Source: JBEIHX01 sp040381075 (GTDB taxonomy: Bacteria; Pseudomonadota; Alphaproteobacteria; Caulobacterales; Aquidulcibacteraceae). Taken from it: 64,000 bases of DNA. Below, piece after piece: positions 34,838-42,975 of the stretch. Position 1 is the first letter of the stretch, and every line of letters starts with the position of its first letter. The notes below the pieces were generated by a model. It saw nothing but the letters and a program-made list of their open reading frames with translations, was not told the origin of the DNA and did not search any database. The DNA lies in assembly GCA_040381075.1 (NCBI GenBank), contig JBEIHX010000002.1:181834-245833 (forward strand), in the 5' to 3' direction. The position numbers were made by a program, and so were the translations under genes.

Positions 34838-34917
34838 GCAAGCCTGTCGACGCGAAAACCTGTTGGGGCGAAAACCTGTTGGGGCGAAAACCTGTTGGGG
34901 CCAATACCTGTCGACGC
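34838..34917. repeat. 16-bp tandem repeat array, five units
   Basis: Three identical units GAAAACCTGTTGGGGC at 34854, 34870 and 34886, flanked by two variant units (34838 and 34902) that share CCTGTCGACGC with each other. The array sits in the 405-base gap (34602-35006) between convergent genes; no gene is supported in the remainder. Confidence 0.9.
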
Positions 34918-35006
34918 GCGAAGGGCGCGAGGCGCATGGCGTACAGTTGGACGCCACCCTGGTCGCCTGCCCGACGCTCCCCGCACAGCCTGATCCAAAT
35001 CCGCGA

Positions 35007-35522
35007 TCAGCCCTGGCGCTTCTTCCAGCGTTGCGCCAAGCGCTCGACCTCGCAGAAGATTTCCTGGCTGCCGAATGAAGATCGCAGCCGCGGCAGCATT
35101 GGCGCAAGCAAAGACCAGTCTGACAGCATTTGCGTTCGCAGAAAATCGGCACACAAACGTTCATGAAGAACGCCGCGCTTGATGCAGACTGCGAGAAGCT
35201 CGTGCTGATTCATCACATAGCGAAGCGCATGCATCAATTCGCGCGCGTCAGGCGCCATGCCCGAACGGTCTACAGCATAGTCCTGCGCGAGCTGGGCGGC
35301 GAACTGCGCGTCGCTCAGGCGGTGGCTTTCCTTCTCAAGCAGCGCGCGCGCCGACCGAAACTCGGCTGAGGTGTTGAAGTTCAACAGAAACCGCAACGCC
35401 TCCAGGCGCGCATGGTTCCGCCGGGTCAGAAAATCCGAGAACACCGCGCCGCCCAGACCGGCGATGAGACCGGCGGCTGCGCCCGAAAAGATCGATAGGA
35501 CGAGCTGAGCATCAGGCGTCAT
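35007..35522 (-). CDS. DUF4760-like membrane-anchored protein
   Basis: 171 residues. One N-terminal membrane segment (LVLSIFSGAAAGLIAGLGGA) then a helical cytoplasmic part: RRNHARLEALRFLLNFNTSA, ALRYVMNQHELLAVCIKRGV and LHERLCADFLRTQMLSDWSL. This layout, with the N-H-x-E-LLAVCIKRG segment, resembles DUF4760 proteins of unknown function. ATG at 35522 has GGAGAG upstream. It follows hisI by 16 bases and probably belongs to the same transcript. Confidence 0.7.
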   Translation of the reverse strand: MTPDAQLVLSIFSGAAAGLIAGLGGAVFSDFLTRRNHARLEALRFLLNFNTSAEFRSARALLEKESHRLSDAQFAAQLAQDYAVDRSGMAPDARELMHALRYVMNQHELLAVCIKRGVLHERLCADFLRTQMLSDWSLLAPMLPRLRSSFGSQEIFCEVERLAQRWKKRQG

Positions 35523-35538
35523 CTATTGGCTCTCCATG

Positions 35539-35961
35539 TCAATCTGGGCGATCGCCCAGGGCGGGCGGCGATGAGAGCCCAACAAGCCCGCCGTCAGCGT
35601 CGCATCGCCGATAAAAGCATGTCGCTGCGCCGGTATGGCAGGCCGGTCCCGTCTGGCGCACCCGCAACAGCACCGCATCCTGATCGCAGTCGATACGTAG
35701 CTCAACCACCTGCTGGGTGTGTCCGGAGGTCTCGCCCTTCCGCCACAGCGATTGACGCGAGCGCGACCAGTAGACGGCCTCGCGCGTGTCGAGCGTGCGG
35801 CGCAGCGCCTCGGCGTTCATCCAGGCGAGCATCAGAACCTCGCCGGTTTCCACGTCCTGGGCGATCGCCGCAACAAGCCCCTCGGCGTTGAACCTGGGAG
35901 TCAGCGTCGTTGCACGTTCAACCGCGGCAGGCCCGCCCGGCGGAGGAAACGTTTGGGTCAT
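35539..35961 (-). CDS. hisI: phosphoribosyl-AMP cyclohydrolase
   Basis: 140 residues. Diagnostic motifs: VLMLAWMNAEALRRTL, AVYWSRSRQSLWRKGETSGH and the zinc/Mg site RIDCDQDAVLLRV ... GPACHTGAATCFYR. It opens the purine ring of PR-AMP in the third step of histidine synthesis. ATG 35961 overlaps the upstream esterase stop (ATGA). It is apart from other his genes, as is common in alphaproteobacteria. Confidence 0.96.
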   Translation of the reverse strand: MTQTFPPPGGPAAVERATTLTPRFNAEGLVAAIAQDVETGEVLMLAWMNAEALRRTLDTREAVYWSRSRQSLWRKGETSGHTQQVVELRIDCDQDAVLLRVRQTGPACHTGAATCFYRRCDADGGLVGLSSPPALGDRPD

Positions 35962-36650
35962 GGCCGCCCCCTCTCCAGCAGGTGATGCGCGAACCTGCCG
36001 GCGAGCGCGTCCCTCAGGAAGGCGCCGGCCAGTTCGAGGCCGTCCGGCCCGATTGCGTGCGGCACGCCATACGAGACATGCCACTGGGCGGCGCGCCCCG
36101 CCGCAGCGATGGCCGCGGCCGCGTCGAACATCGCGTCGAGCGGGATCCTGTCGTCTCTGTCTCCATGGACAAGCAGGATGGAGGGCCAGGCGCGCGCCTC
36201 CGACTGAAGCAATTGCGCGCCCGGCAGCGCTCCGGAAAAACCAACAATGGCAGATGGTCCAGGCTGGCGGCGCAGGCCGACATGCAGGGCCATCATGGCG
36301 CCCTGGCTGAAACCGACGAGGGCCAAACGGTCCGGCGACAGCGCGTAGCGCGCAAGCTCCCGGTCAAGGAACCGGCCCATCGGCTCTGCAGCTGAATGCA
36401 GGCCCCGCTCCAGCGAGGCGGAATCCATGCCCCCAAGGCCAAACCACTGGCGCCCGCCAGGAAAACCCGGCACGGGCTGCGGCGCGTTGGGCGCAACGAA
36501 CTGCGCACCGGGCGCAGCTCGTGACAGGTATGGCGCGAGCCCGATCAGGTCCTCGCCGTTGGATCCATAGCCATGCAGCAGGACCACCAGCGCGCTGGGC
36601 CTGCCGCCGCTGGCCGGCGCCGCCCGCGGCCCATCGATCAAGATCGCCAT
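35958..36650 (-). CDS. phospholipase/carboxylesterase (alpha/beta hydrolase)
   Basis: 230 residues. Motifs: ALVVLLHGYGSNGEDLIGLA (oxyanion), LALVGFSQGAMMAL (nucleophile Ser in GFSQG), HGDRDDRIPLDAM (Asp) and GVPHAIGPDGL (His). This is the YpfH/acyl-protein-thioesterase-like group; natural ester unknown. It lies 28 bases downstream of the amino-acid permease gene and overlaps hisI. Confidence 0.9.
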   Translation of the reverse strand: MAILIDGPRAAPASGGRPSALVVLLHGYGSNGEDLIGLAPYLSRAAPGAQFVAPNAPQPVPGFPGGRQWFGLGGMDSASLERGLHSAAEPMGRFLDRELARYALSPDRLALVGFSQGAMMALHVGLRRQPGPSAIVGFSGALPGAQLLQSEARAWPSILLVHGDRDDRIPLDAMFDAAAAIAAAGRAAQWHVSYGVPHAIGPDGLELAGAFLRDALAGRFAHHLLERGRP

Positions 36651-36678
36651 CGTCGTTTCCCCTGCCGGTCAGTCGCCA

Positions 36679-38052
36679 TCACGTTGCTCCGGACGCCGTG
36701 TTGGAGGGCCGGGTCATCACGACAAGCACGAGACCGCCAATGACGGCAAGCGCTCCAAGAACGGCCCCCACGCGGGAATTGGTCGGGTCAGCCCACAGGC
36801 TTGCCGCGTAGGCGAGGCTCGACCAGAGCATGAAGGCGCTCGCCCCGGCGAACAGGAGCGGGATCAGCGGGACAAGCGGGGTGCGAAATGGTCGCTCCAC
36901 CTCCGGCCGCGTCCGGCGCAGAACGATGACCGACAGACCTGACAGCATCAGGAAAAGCCAGAAGCCGGGCGCCGTGTAGTCTACCAGCGTGGCGAAGCCA
37001 TCGCGCGTGAGGGCGCCGAGCCCGACCAGAACAAGCGCGACGCTGCCCTGCGCGGCGATGGCGGCGGCCGGCCCGCCGAAGGCTCGGCTCCAGCGCGCAA
37101 GTTGCGCAATCAGGGGCCATTCCTGACTGGCCGCGAACGTCGTTCGCGCTCCGACCTGGATCGTGGCGTTGATCGAGGTGGCGGCGGCGAAGACGACGGC
37201 GATGATGACGAGGGTCTCTGCAGAGGCGCCGAAGGCATGCGCCATCAGATCCGCCGCCGGCGCCCGCGAAGTCGCAAGGCCTTGCAGACCGAGCCCGCGC
37301 CACAGCGCCCAGTTTACCAGCAGATACAGAGCGGTAATCACGAGGACAGCCATAATCATCGCCCGCGCCATGCCGCGCCGAGGGTCCCTGACCTCCGCTG
37401 AGAGTGTGGCGACTTCGCTCCAGCCGCCGAACGCCAGCAGCACAAACACCATGGCGAGGCCGAACTGGGCCGGTTTGGGTGCGACCGCAGGCGGATCGGG
37501 ATTGGCTGGCGGAGCGCCCTGAAAAACCAGCCAAAGACCGGCCGCCACGAGCAGCAGAACGCCGAGCACTTCAAGGGCGGTGAGAGCGTAATTGGCGGCG
37601 TCACGGGCATGGCTGGCGCGCAGGTTGAAGGCGGTAAACGCCAGGATTGAGACTGTGGCGTAGATGGCCGGCCCCGCCGGGCCCAGCGGCAGGACGACAT
37701 TGACGTAATCGCCGATAATGAAGCCAAGCATCGCGATTGACCCGGTGTTGATCACAGCGAAGCGCGTCCAGGCGAACAGCAAGGCGACCGACCTGCCAAA
37801 GGCGCACCGCAGGAAATGGAAGTCGCCGCCCGGGTTGGCGAAAGCAGTCGCCAGTTCTGCGTAGCACAAAGCGCCAATCAGCGAGATCAGACCGCCCAGC
37901 AGCCAGGCCGCCATGAGCCATTCAAATGAACCGGCATTGGCGGCGACAATGGAGGGGCTTTTGAAAATCCCGGCCCCGACGACCATCCCGACGGCGACCA
38001 TCGCGACATACCAGGCTGAGGCGTGACGTTTCACAGACGCGTCAAACGGCAT
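36679..38052 (-). CDS. APC-family amino acid permease
   Basis: 457 residues with about 12-13 hydrophobic helices. The first carries VAVGMVVGAGIFKSPSIVAA (APC ion/substrate loop); later AELATAFANPGGDFHFLRCA and AFGGWSEVATLSAEVRDPRR match LAT/APC transporters. It imports or exchanges amino acids across the inner membrane; substrate unknown. ATG 38052 lies 10 bases after GGGAGGG. First gene of a four-gene minus-strand run (permease, esterase, hisI, DUF4760). Confidence 0.9.
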   Translation of the reverse strand: MPFDASVKRHASAWYVAMVAVGMVVGAGIFKSPSIVAANAGSFEWLMAAWLLGGLISLIGALCYAELATAFANPGGDFHFLRCAFGRSVALLFAWTRFAVINTGSIAMLGFIIGDYVNVVLPLGPAGPAIYATVSILAFTAFNLRASHARDAANYALTALEVLGVLLLVAAGLWLVFQGAPPANPDPPAVAPKPAQFGLAMVFVLLAFGGWSEVATLSAEVRDPRRGMARAMIMAVLVITALYLLVNWALWRGLGLQGLATSRAPAADLMAHAFGASAETLVIIAVVFAAATSINATIQVGARTTFAASQEWPLIAQLARWSRAFGGPAAAIAAQGSVALVLVGLGALTRDGFATLVDYTAPGFWLFLMLSGLSVIVLRRTRPEVERPFRTPLVPLIPLLFAGASAFMLWSSLAYAASLWADPTNSRVGAVLGALAVIGGLVLVVMTRPSNTASGAT

Positions 38053-38193
38053 GACTTCAGGCCCTCCCAACGCGCCGCGCCTGTGGATGTTCCGCTCTGC
38101 CTGCCGATAAGGTCACGACAAAACCCAAACGAAGCTGCTACGCGGTGCGCGCAGGCGCAACGCACACGGGAGATCGCTCATGGACACAGGCTC

Positions 38194-38982
38194 ATGGACA
38201 TAGCCGGCGCGACGGCTCTCGTCACGGGCGCCAATCGCGGGATTGGCGCCGCCTTTCTCGATGAGTTGGTCGCCCGCGGGGCGCGCAAGGTCTATGCGAC
38301 TGCGCGCGATCCGCAAACTCTCGAGGCCGCCAGGCGACGCCTCGGCGGCGCGGTGATCCCGCTGGGCCTGGATGTTGCGGACGAACGGTCGATCGCAGCC
38401 GCGGCGGCGGCTGCGCCGGACGTGACACTGCTTGTCTCCAACGCCGGGATCACCGCGCTTGAGCCTCTTGCGTCGGGCGAACCAGCCACGGCGCAGGCGC
38501 TGATGCGCACCAACGCGCTGGGCCCGCTGGATCTGATGCGCGCATTCGCGCCCCGGCTCATCGCGCGCGGGGGGGGCATTGTCAGCATTCTGTCGGTCGC
38601 AGCCTTGCTGCCGGTCGCATCGGCTCCCGGCTACTCCGCCTCGAAGGCGGCGGCCATGATGTTCGCCCAGGGCTTGCGGGCGGAACTGGGACCGCAGGGC
38701 GTGGCGGTGACGCTCGTCTACCCGGGCTTCGTTGACACGTCGATGTCGGCGGCATTCCCATTTCCAAAGACGCCGCCCCGACAGATTGCTGCCTGCGCCC
38801 TTGACGGCATTGCGGTTGGTCAGGCGAACGTGTTTCCTGATCCTTTCGCCCGTTTGGTTGAGGATGCGATCACCACACACGGCGATCGTGTCCTCATGGA
38901 TCCCCACGGGCTGCTCGCGGACCTGGTCGCCGGTTTCCTTGCCTCGCAACGCCGGCCGGCGGCGGTGCGGCGCCAAGATTGA
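38194..38982 (+). CDS. SDR-family oxidoreductase
   Basis: 262 residues: MDIAGATALVTGANRGIGAA (cofactor loop), LLVSNAGITALEP (NAG), IVSILSVAALLPVASAPGYS (catalytic Ser) with YSASKAAAMM (Tyr-x3-Lys) and YPGFVDTSMSA. The GATALVTGANRGIG...ARKVYATARD style matches classical short SDRs acting on carbonyls. Substrate unknown. ATG 38194 is chosen from the family N-terminus. Confidence 0.9.
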   Translation: MDIAGATALVTGANRGIGAAFLDELVARGARKVYATARDPQTLEAARRRLGGAVIPLGLDVADERSIAAAAAAAPDVTLLVSNAGITALEPLASGEPATAQALMRTNALGPLDLMRAFAPRLIARGGGIVSILSVAALLPVASAPGYSASKAAAMMFAQGLRAELGPQGVAVTLVYPGFVDTSMSAAFPFPKTPPRQIAACALDGIAVGQANVFPDPFARLVEDAITTHGDRVLMDPHGLLADLVAGFLASQRRPAAVRRQD

Positions 38983-39046
38983 AGAGTGCGCCTCGAAGGC
39001 CGGACCGGTGCGCCAGATTGGCGCGCAACGGCCTGGAGGCACACCC

Positions 39047-39511
39047 ATGCGGCTGGGACACAGGGGCCGGCGCGGTCGGCGCACATCCCGGATCAGTGCG
39101 CGCCAGTACCTGCCCGCATTCTGGGTGACGATGGCGGCGACCCTTCTCCTGCGAGAGGCGGCGACGTGTCTGTCGCGCGGTCTCGTCCTGCAGGGGCCGA
39201 TCGAGGCGCAGGAGCTTCTGGCGGCGAGCCTTGCCGCACTCGGCGCAACCCTCGCGACCCTGGTGCTGGGCGGCCTGATGGCGGCGCGCCTGCGCGACGC
39301 CGGTCGTCCAGGCTGGCCTGCCTGGACGGCGATGTCTGCAGCCTTTCTGCCGGGCACGCTCAACCGGTTGGCGGACCTTGGCGTGGGTCTTGACCATACC
39401 CCAGGGCTACTGGCGGCCGCAGGCCCGCTGCTGCTGCTGTGCCTGGGCGTCGCCTATGCGCAGCCCCAGGCGGCAGCAAGCCGGGATGTGCCGGCGATCA
39501 AAGCGCTGTAA
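39047..39511 (+). CDS. DUF805-like membrane protein
   Basis: 154 residues with a basic N-terminus (MRLGHRGRRGRRTSRIS) and about three or four hydrophobic segments. The loop AARLRDAGRPGWPAW closely follows the RLHDxGRSGWW motif of DUF805 membrane proteins. Function unknown. ATG 39047 has GGAGG 7 bases upstream. It precedes the ABC exporter genes by 9 bases and may share their transcript. Confidence 0.65.
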   Translation: MRLGHRGRRGRRTSRISARQYLPAFWVTMAATLLLREAATCLSRGLVLQGPIEAQELLAASLAALGATLATLVLGGLMAARLRDAGRPGWPAWTAMSAAFLPGTLNRLADLGVGLDHTPGLLAAAGPLLLLCLGVAYAQPQAAASRDVPAIKAL

Positions 39512-39520
39512 GCATGCACC

Positions 39521-40441
39521 ATGACCCAGTGTGTTCTAGAACTTGCGCATGTGACCAAGCGGTATGGCCTGCACACAGCCGTTGATGATCTGTCGTTCTC
39601 GCTCGCCGGCGGCGGGATTACCGGTTTTCTTGGGCCCAACGGCGCGGGCAAGTCCACGACCCTGAAAATGATCATTGGCATCCTCGCGCCGGACGCCGGC
39701 AGGATCAGCGTCTTCGGAGGGCCGCTTGACCCGCTGCGGCTTAAACGCATCGGCTATCTTCCAGAAGAGCGGGGTCTTTACCGCAAGATGACCCCAATGG
39801 CGGTCATCACCTATTTCGCCAGGCTCAAAGGCATGACTGGGCGTGACGCGCGATCGCGCGCGCGCGACCTGCTTGAGCGCTATGGCCTTGCAGATGCGAT
39901 GCAACGCCCCGTCAAGGCGCTGTCCAAGGGCATGGCGCAAAAGGTCCAGATCCTGGCGATCATCGCGCACGAACCGGAGTTTCTGATCCTCGATGAGCCA
40001 TTTTCCGGCCTCGATCCGGTGAACCAGCAGACCCTTGAGGAGCTTGTTCGCGAGCGCGCAGCAGGGGGCGCGTCGGTTCTTTTTTCGACCCATGTCATGC
40101 AGCACGCAGAGCGTCTGTGTGATCGGGTGGTGATGATAGGCGCTGGTCGCAAGGCGTTCGATGGCACTGTGCGTGAGGCGGTGGCGCGCGCTCCGCGCGC
40201 GGCGCGCATTGAAACCGACCCTGAGGCAGACCTTTCCGAAGCGCTCGGCGCATTCCGCGCGCATCGCGGCGAGCGACCGGGCGTTTGGGTGATAGATGTT
40301 GAGGACGACGCAGAAGCGGCCGCGGCGCTCGCCCGGGTGGTCGCCCACGGCGCGCCGGTGCGCCGCTTTGAACCGACACGGGCCAGCCTGCACGACGCCT
40401 TCGTCGCGATCCTCGGGCAGTCCGCGAGCGAAGGGGGCTGA
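39521..40441 (+). CDS. ABC transporter ATP-binding protein (NatA type)
   Basis: 306 residues: GFLGPNGAGKSTTLKMIIGI (Walker A), ALSKGMAQKVQILAIIAHEP (signature, SKGMAQK) and FLILDEPFSGLDPVNQQ (Walker B), plus a C-terminal extension usual for NatA-type subunits (DUF4162-like). It pairs with the following membrane subunit to export an unknown compound or ions. Confidence 0.93.
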   Translation: MTQCVLELAHVTKRYGLHTAVDDLSFSLAGGGITGFLGPNGAGKSTTLKMIIGILAPDAGRISVFGGPLDPLRLKRIGYLPEERGLYRKMTPMAVITYFARLKGMTGRDARSRARDLLERYGLADAMQRPVKALSKGMAQKVQILAIIAHEPEFLILDEPFSGLDPVNQQTLEELVRERAAGGASVLFSTHVMQHAERLCDRVVMIGAGRKAFDGTVREAVARAPRAARIETDPEADLSEALGAFRAHRGERPGVWVIDVEDDAEAAAALARVVAHGAPVRRFEPTRASLHDAFVAILGQSASEGG

Positions 40442-40445
40442 CCTG

Positions 40446-41897
40446 ATGCATGCGGCGTATCTGATCGCGCGACGTGAGTACCTCGCGTATCTGACGTCCT
40501 GGGGCTTCTGGGTCTCGCTAGCGCTCGCCCCGCTCTTCCTGCTGCTTGGGATGGGCGTTCCGGCCCTGATGGAGCGCGCCCAGCCATCCCGGGTGTTCGT
40601 CGTTTTGACGGATGAGCCCGCACTGAGCGCAGCGATCGACCGCGCACTGGCCGGCAATGCGCGCGCGGCGACCAGATCAGCTTTAAGCGCCATGGCTCTC
40701 GGTCTGGCCGGGGACGAGGGCCTGCGCGCAGCCCGCGCCGCCTTCGACGCCACGCCGGACGGCGATGTGGACGGGGCGCTGGCTGCGTTGCGCGCGCTCA
40801 GCCCGCAGCCCTTGCCGTCCTTCACGCCGCCGCGGCCGGATTTCGTGCGGATCGCCGCCGATGCGTCCTTCGAAACCCTGCGGGCGCGCGCTGCGGCGCG
40901 GCCTCGCGATGACGCGCACGCGCTCTATGCGGTGGTGCGCCTGTCGCGGATGCCGGACGGGGCGATTGACGCGGAGTATTGGAGCCGGAACATTACGAAT
41001 GATGAGCTTTCTTCGCTCATTGAACGGGCTCTGACCCAGCAGATGCGCCGGGAAGCGCTGACCTCAGGCGGCGTTTCGGCTGAAACGGTTGCGCGCGCGG
41101 AGCGCTTGTCAGCGGACGTGCGCACATTTGATCCAGGCAGGCCGCCCGCAGCGGCTGGCGAGGCGGCGCGCGAGGTTGGCGTTGCCGACCGGATGCCGTT
41201 TCTTGCGGCGTTCGCGATGTCGGTTCTTCTGTTCTCAGCAGTGCTTGGCGTCGCCAACATGCTTCTGATGGGCGTTATTGAGGAGCGTTCCTCCAAGGCG
41301 CTCGACATGCTCCTCGCTGTCGCGCGCCCGATCGATATCCTGATCGGCAAGTTCGCAGGCGTTGCGGCGGTCAGCGTCACGCTGATCCTTGCCTGGAGCC
41401 TAGTCGGCCTCGCCCTCGTCACGGGCCTCGGGGGCGCAGGCGGCGCCGCGGGCGGGATTGCGACAAACTTCATCGCCGCCATGTCCCATCCAAGCCTGGT
41501 GCTGACCTTCCTGGCGATGTTTGGTTTTGGCTACCTGATGTATGGCTCGGCGTTCCTGGCCCTGGGCTCGCTCTGCGAGACAATCCAGGAAGCGCAGACA
41601 TTGATGACGCCGATCATTCTGCTCCTTCTTGCGCCGATGCTGGTGCTGCCCAGCGCGGTCCAGAACCCTGATTCCGCAATCCTCAAGGCATTGTCCTGGG
41701 TTCCGCCTTTCACCCCGTTCCTGTTCATGGCGCGCGCGCCCACGGGCATTCCCGCCGGGGAAATAGCCGCCGCGCTGGCTATGATGAGCGTGACCTCCGC
41801 CCTTGTCCTTTGGGCGAGCGCCCGGGTCTTTCGAGCTGGCGCCCTTCGCCAGGCGAACGCACAGGGGTGGTGGAAAGCACTGAGCCAGGTTCGCTGA
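40446..41897 (+). CDS. ABC transporter permease (NatB type)
   Basis: 483 residues: N-terminal helix after AYLIARREYLAYLTSWGFWV, a large extracytoplasmic loop (about residues 45-255) and five or six C-terminal helices (LLMGVIEERSSKALDMLLAV, a typical ABC-2 type motif). It is the membrane partner of the ATPase 4 bases upstream. ATG at 40446; an upstream in-frame extension overlaps the ATPase gene and is rejected. Confidence 0.9.
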   Translation: MHAAYLIARREYLAYLTSWGFWVSLALAPLFLLLGMGVPALMERAQPSRVFVVLTDEPALSAAIDRALAGNARAATRSALSAMALGLAGDEGLRAARAAFDATPDGDVDGALAALRALSPQPLPSFTPPRPDFVRIAADASFETLRARAAARPRDDAHALYAVVRLSRMPDGAIDAEYWSRNITNDELSSLIERALTQQMRREALTSGGVSAETVARAERLSADVRTFDPGRPPAAAGEAAREVGVADRMPFLAAFAMSVLLFSAVLGVANMLLMGVIEERSSKALDMLLAVARPIDILIGKFAGVAAVSVTLILAWSLVGLALVTGLGGAGGAAGGIATNFIAAMSHPSLVLTFLAMFGFGYLMYGSAFLALGSLCETIQEAQTLMTPIILLLLAPMLVLPSAVQNPDSAILKALSWVPPFTPFLFMARAPTGIPAGEIAAALAMMSVTSALVLWASARVFRAGALRQANAQGWWKALSQVR

Positions 41898-41974
41898 TGC
41901 GGCCAGAAGCGCAGACGCGCCGGGTCGGATTGCAGCGGGGAATCGCGTACCATCCATCGTGGACGGGGCATTCT

Positions 41975-41990
41975 GTTAACAATTGTTAAC
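41975..41990. promoter_or_regulatory. 16-bp perfect palindrome upstream of HNH gene
   Basis: GTTAACAATTGTTAAC is a perfect palindrome about 130 bases before the HNH start in a GC-rich setting. It contains TTAA-N6-TTAA, one base short of the CtrA consensus TTAA-N7-TTAA. It may be an operator for CtrA or another dimeric regulator. Confidence 0.5.
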
Positions 41991-42122
41991 GCTTGGCCTT
42001 GGGAGTTCCGAGGTAAACTTTCTCGTCCAGGCGCCTGCTTCCGGCCGCGTAAGTCCGGCGCCTGGGCCCGCAGAGGAGGTGACGTCTTCAGTCAGGCACT
42101 GCGCGCATCCAACGCCGGACGC

Positions 42123-42707
42123 ATGGTTCGCAAGATCGAACGGGCCCTGCAGGTCACAAAGTCACCGCCTGCAGGCTATCCCGCGTTGGTGCTCAATGCG
42201 GATTTCCGCCCCCTGTCCTACTATCCCCTATCGGTCTGGCCCTGGCAGGAGGCTGTAAAGGCTGTCTTTCTGGATAGGGTCGACGTTATCGCAGAATATG
42301 AGCAGCTGGTGCGCTCGCCGTCATTGGAAATGCGCCTGCCCTCGGTTATTTCGCTCAGGGAGTATGTGAGCCAGAACCGCCCGCCTGCCTTCACGCGGTT
42401 CAACGTATTCCTGCGTGACGGCTTTCAGTGTTCCTATTGCGGCTCGCCCGCCGACCTGACGTTCGACCATGTGACGCCGCGGTCGCGGGGCGGTCGGACG
42501 ACCTGGGAGAACATCGTGGCCGCCTGCAGCAGCTGCAACCTGCAAAAGGGCGGCAAATCGCTGAAGGACGCCGGGCTGCACCTCGCCAGGAAGCCGTTCC
42601 GCCCGACCATGTGGGAACTCCAGGAGATGGGCAGGCGCTTCCCTCCGCACCACCTGCACGATACGTGGATGGACTATCTCTACTGGGATGTGGAACTGGA
42701 CGCCTGA
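42123..42707 (+). CDS. HNH endonuclease
   Basis: 194 residues. A conserved N-terminal part (YPALVLNADFRPLSYYPLSV, PSVISLREYV) precedes the HNH zinc-finger nuclease: FLRDGFQCSYCG, LTFDHVTPRSRGG (catalytic D-H), NIVAACSSCNLQKGGKSL. This single-copy family is widespread in alphaproteobacteria; it is not linked to restriction or phage genes here and its role is unclear. No strong RBS precedes ATG 42123. Confidence 0.9.
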   Translation: MVRKIERALQVTKSPPAGYPALVLNADFRPLSYYPLSVWPWQEAVKAVFLDRVDVIAEYEQLVRSPSLEMRLPSVISLREYVSQNRPPAFTRFNVFLRDGFQCSYCGSPADLTFDHVTPRSRGGRTTWENIVAACSSCNLQKGGKSLKDAGLHLARKPFRPTMWELQEMGRRFPPHHLHDTWMDYLYWDVELDA

Positions 42708-42975
42708 TGCTCGCCGGTAGGCGATGGTGCGAAGCCGCAGCAGGCATGATCCGACAATCTCTCCAGTTCGTGTTGAGTAAAGCCCCCTTGTTCGGGACGC
42801 CCATTTCCCGCATGGGGCGTACCGACGGCGCGCCTGTGGCGCGCAGCACACGCAGCATGGAAATTCGGCTCGCAACCTGGGCGAAACGTCTGTTCGCGAC
42901 CCGGAGCGCGCCGCATAGAGGATGTTGGCGCCCATCTGCAGGGCAATACTTGCGGGTGGCAGGGGGAGAGATCCG

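Noticed and set aside
38113..40825. Minus-strand frames of 416 and 429 codons
   Set aside because: Antisense to the SDR, DUF805-like, NatA and NatB genes that carry clear motifs.
42708..42975. Riboswitch in the TonB receptor leader
   Set aside because: I looked for cobalamin- or SAM-type conserved blocks and found none; only a short GGCGCGCC-type hairpin is present.
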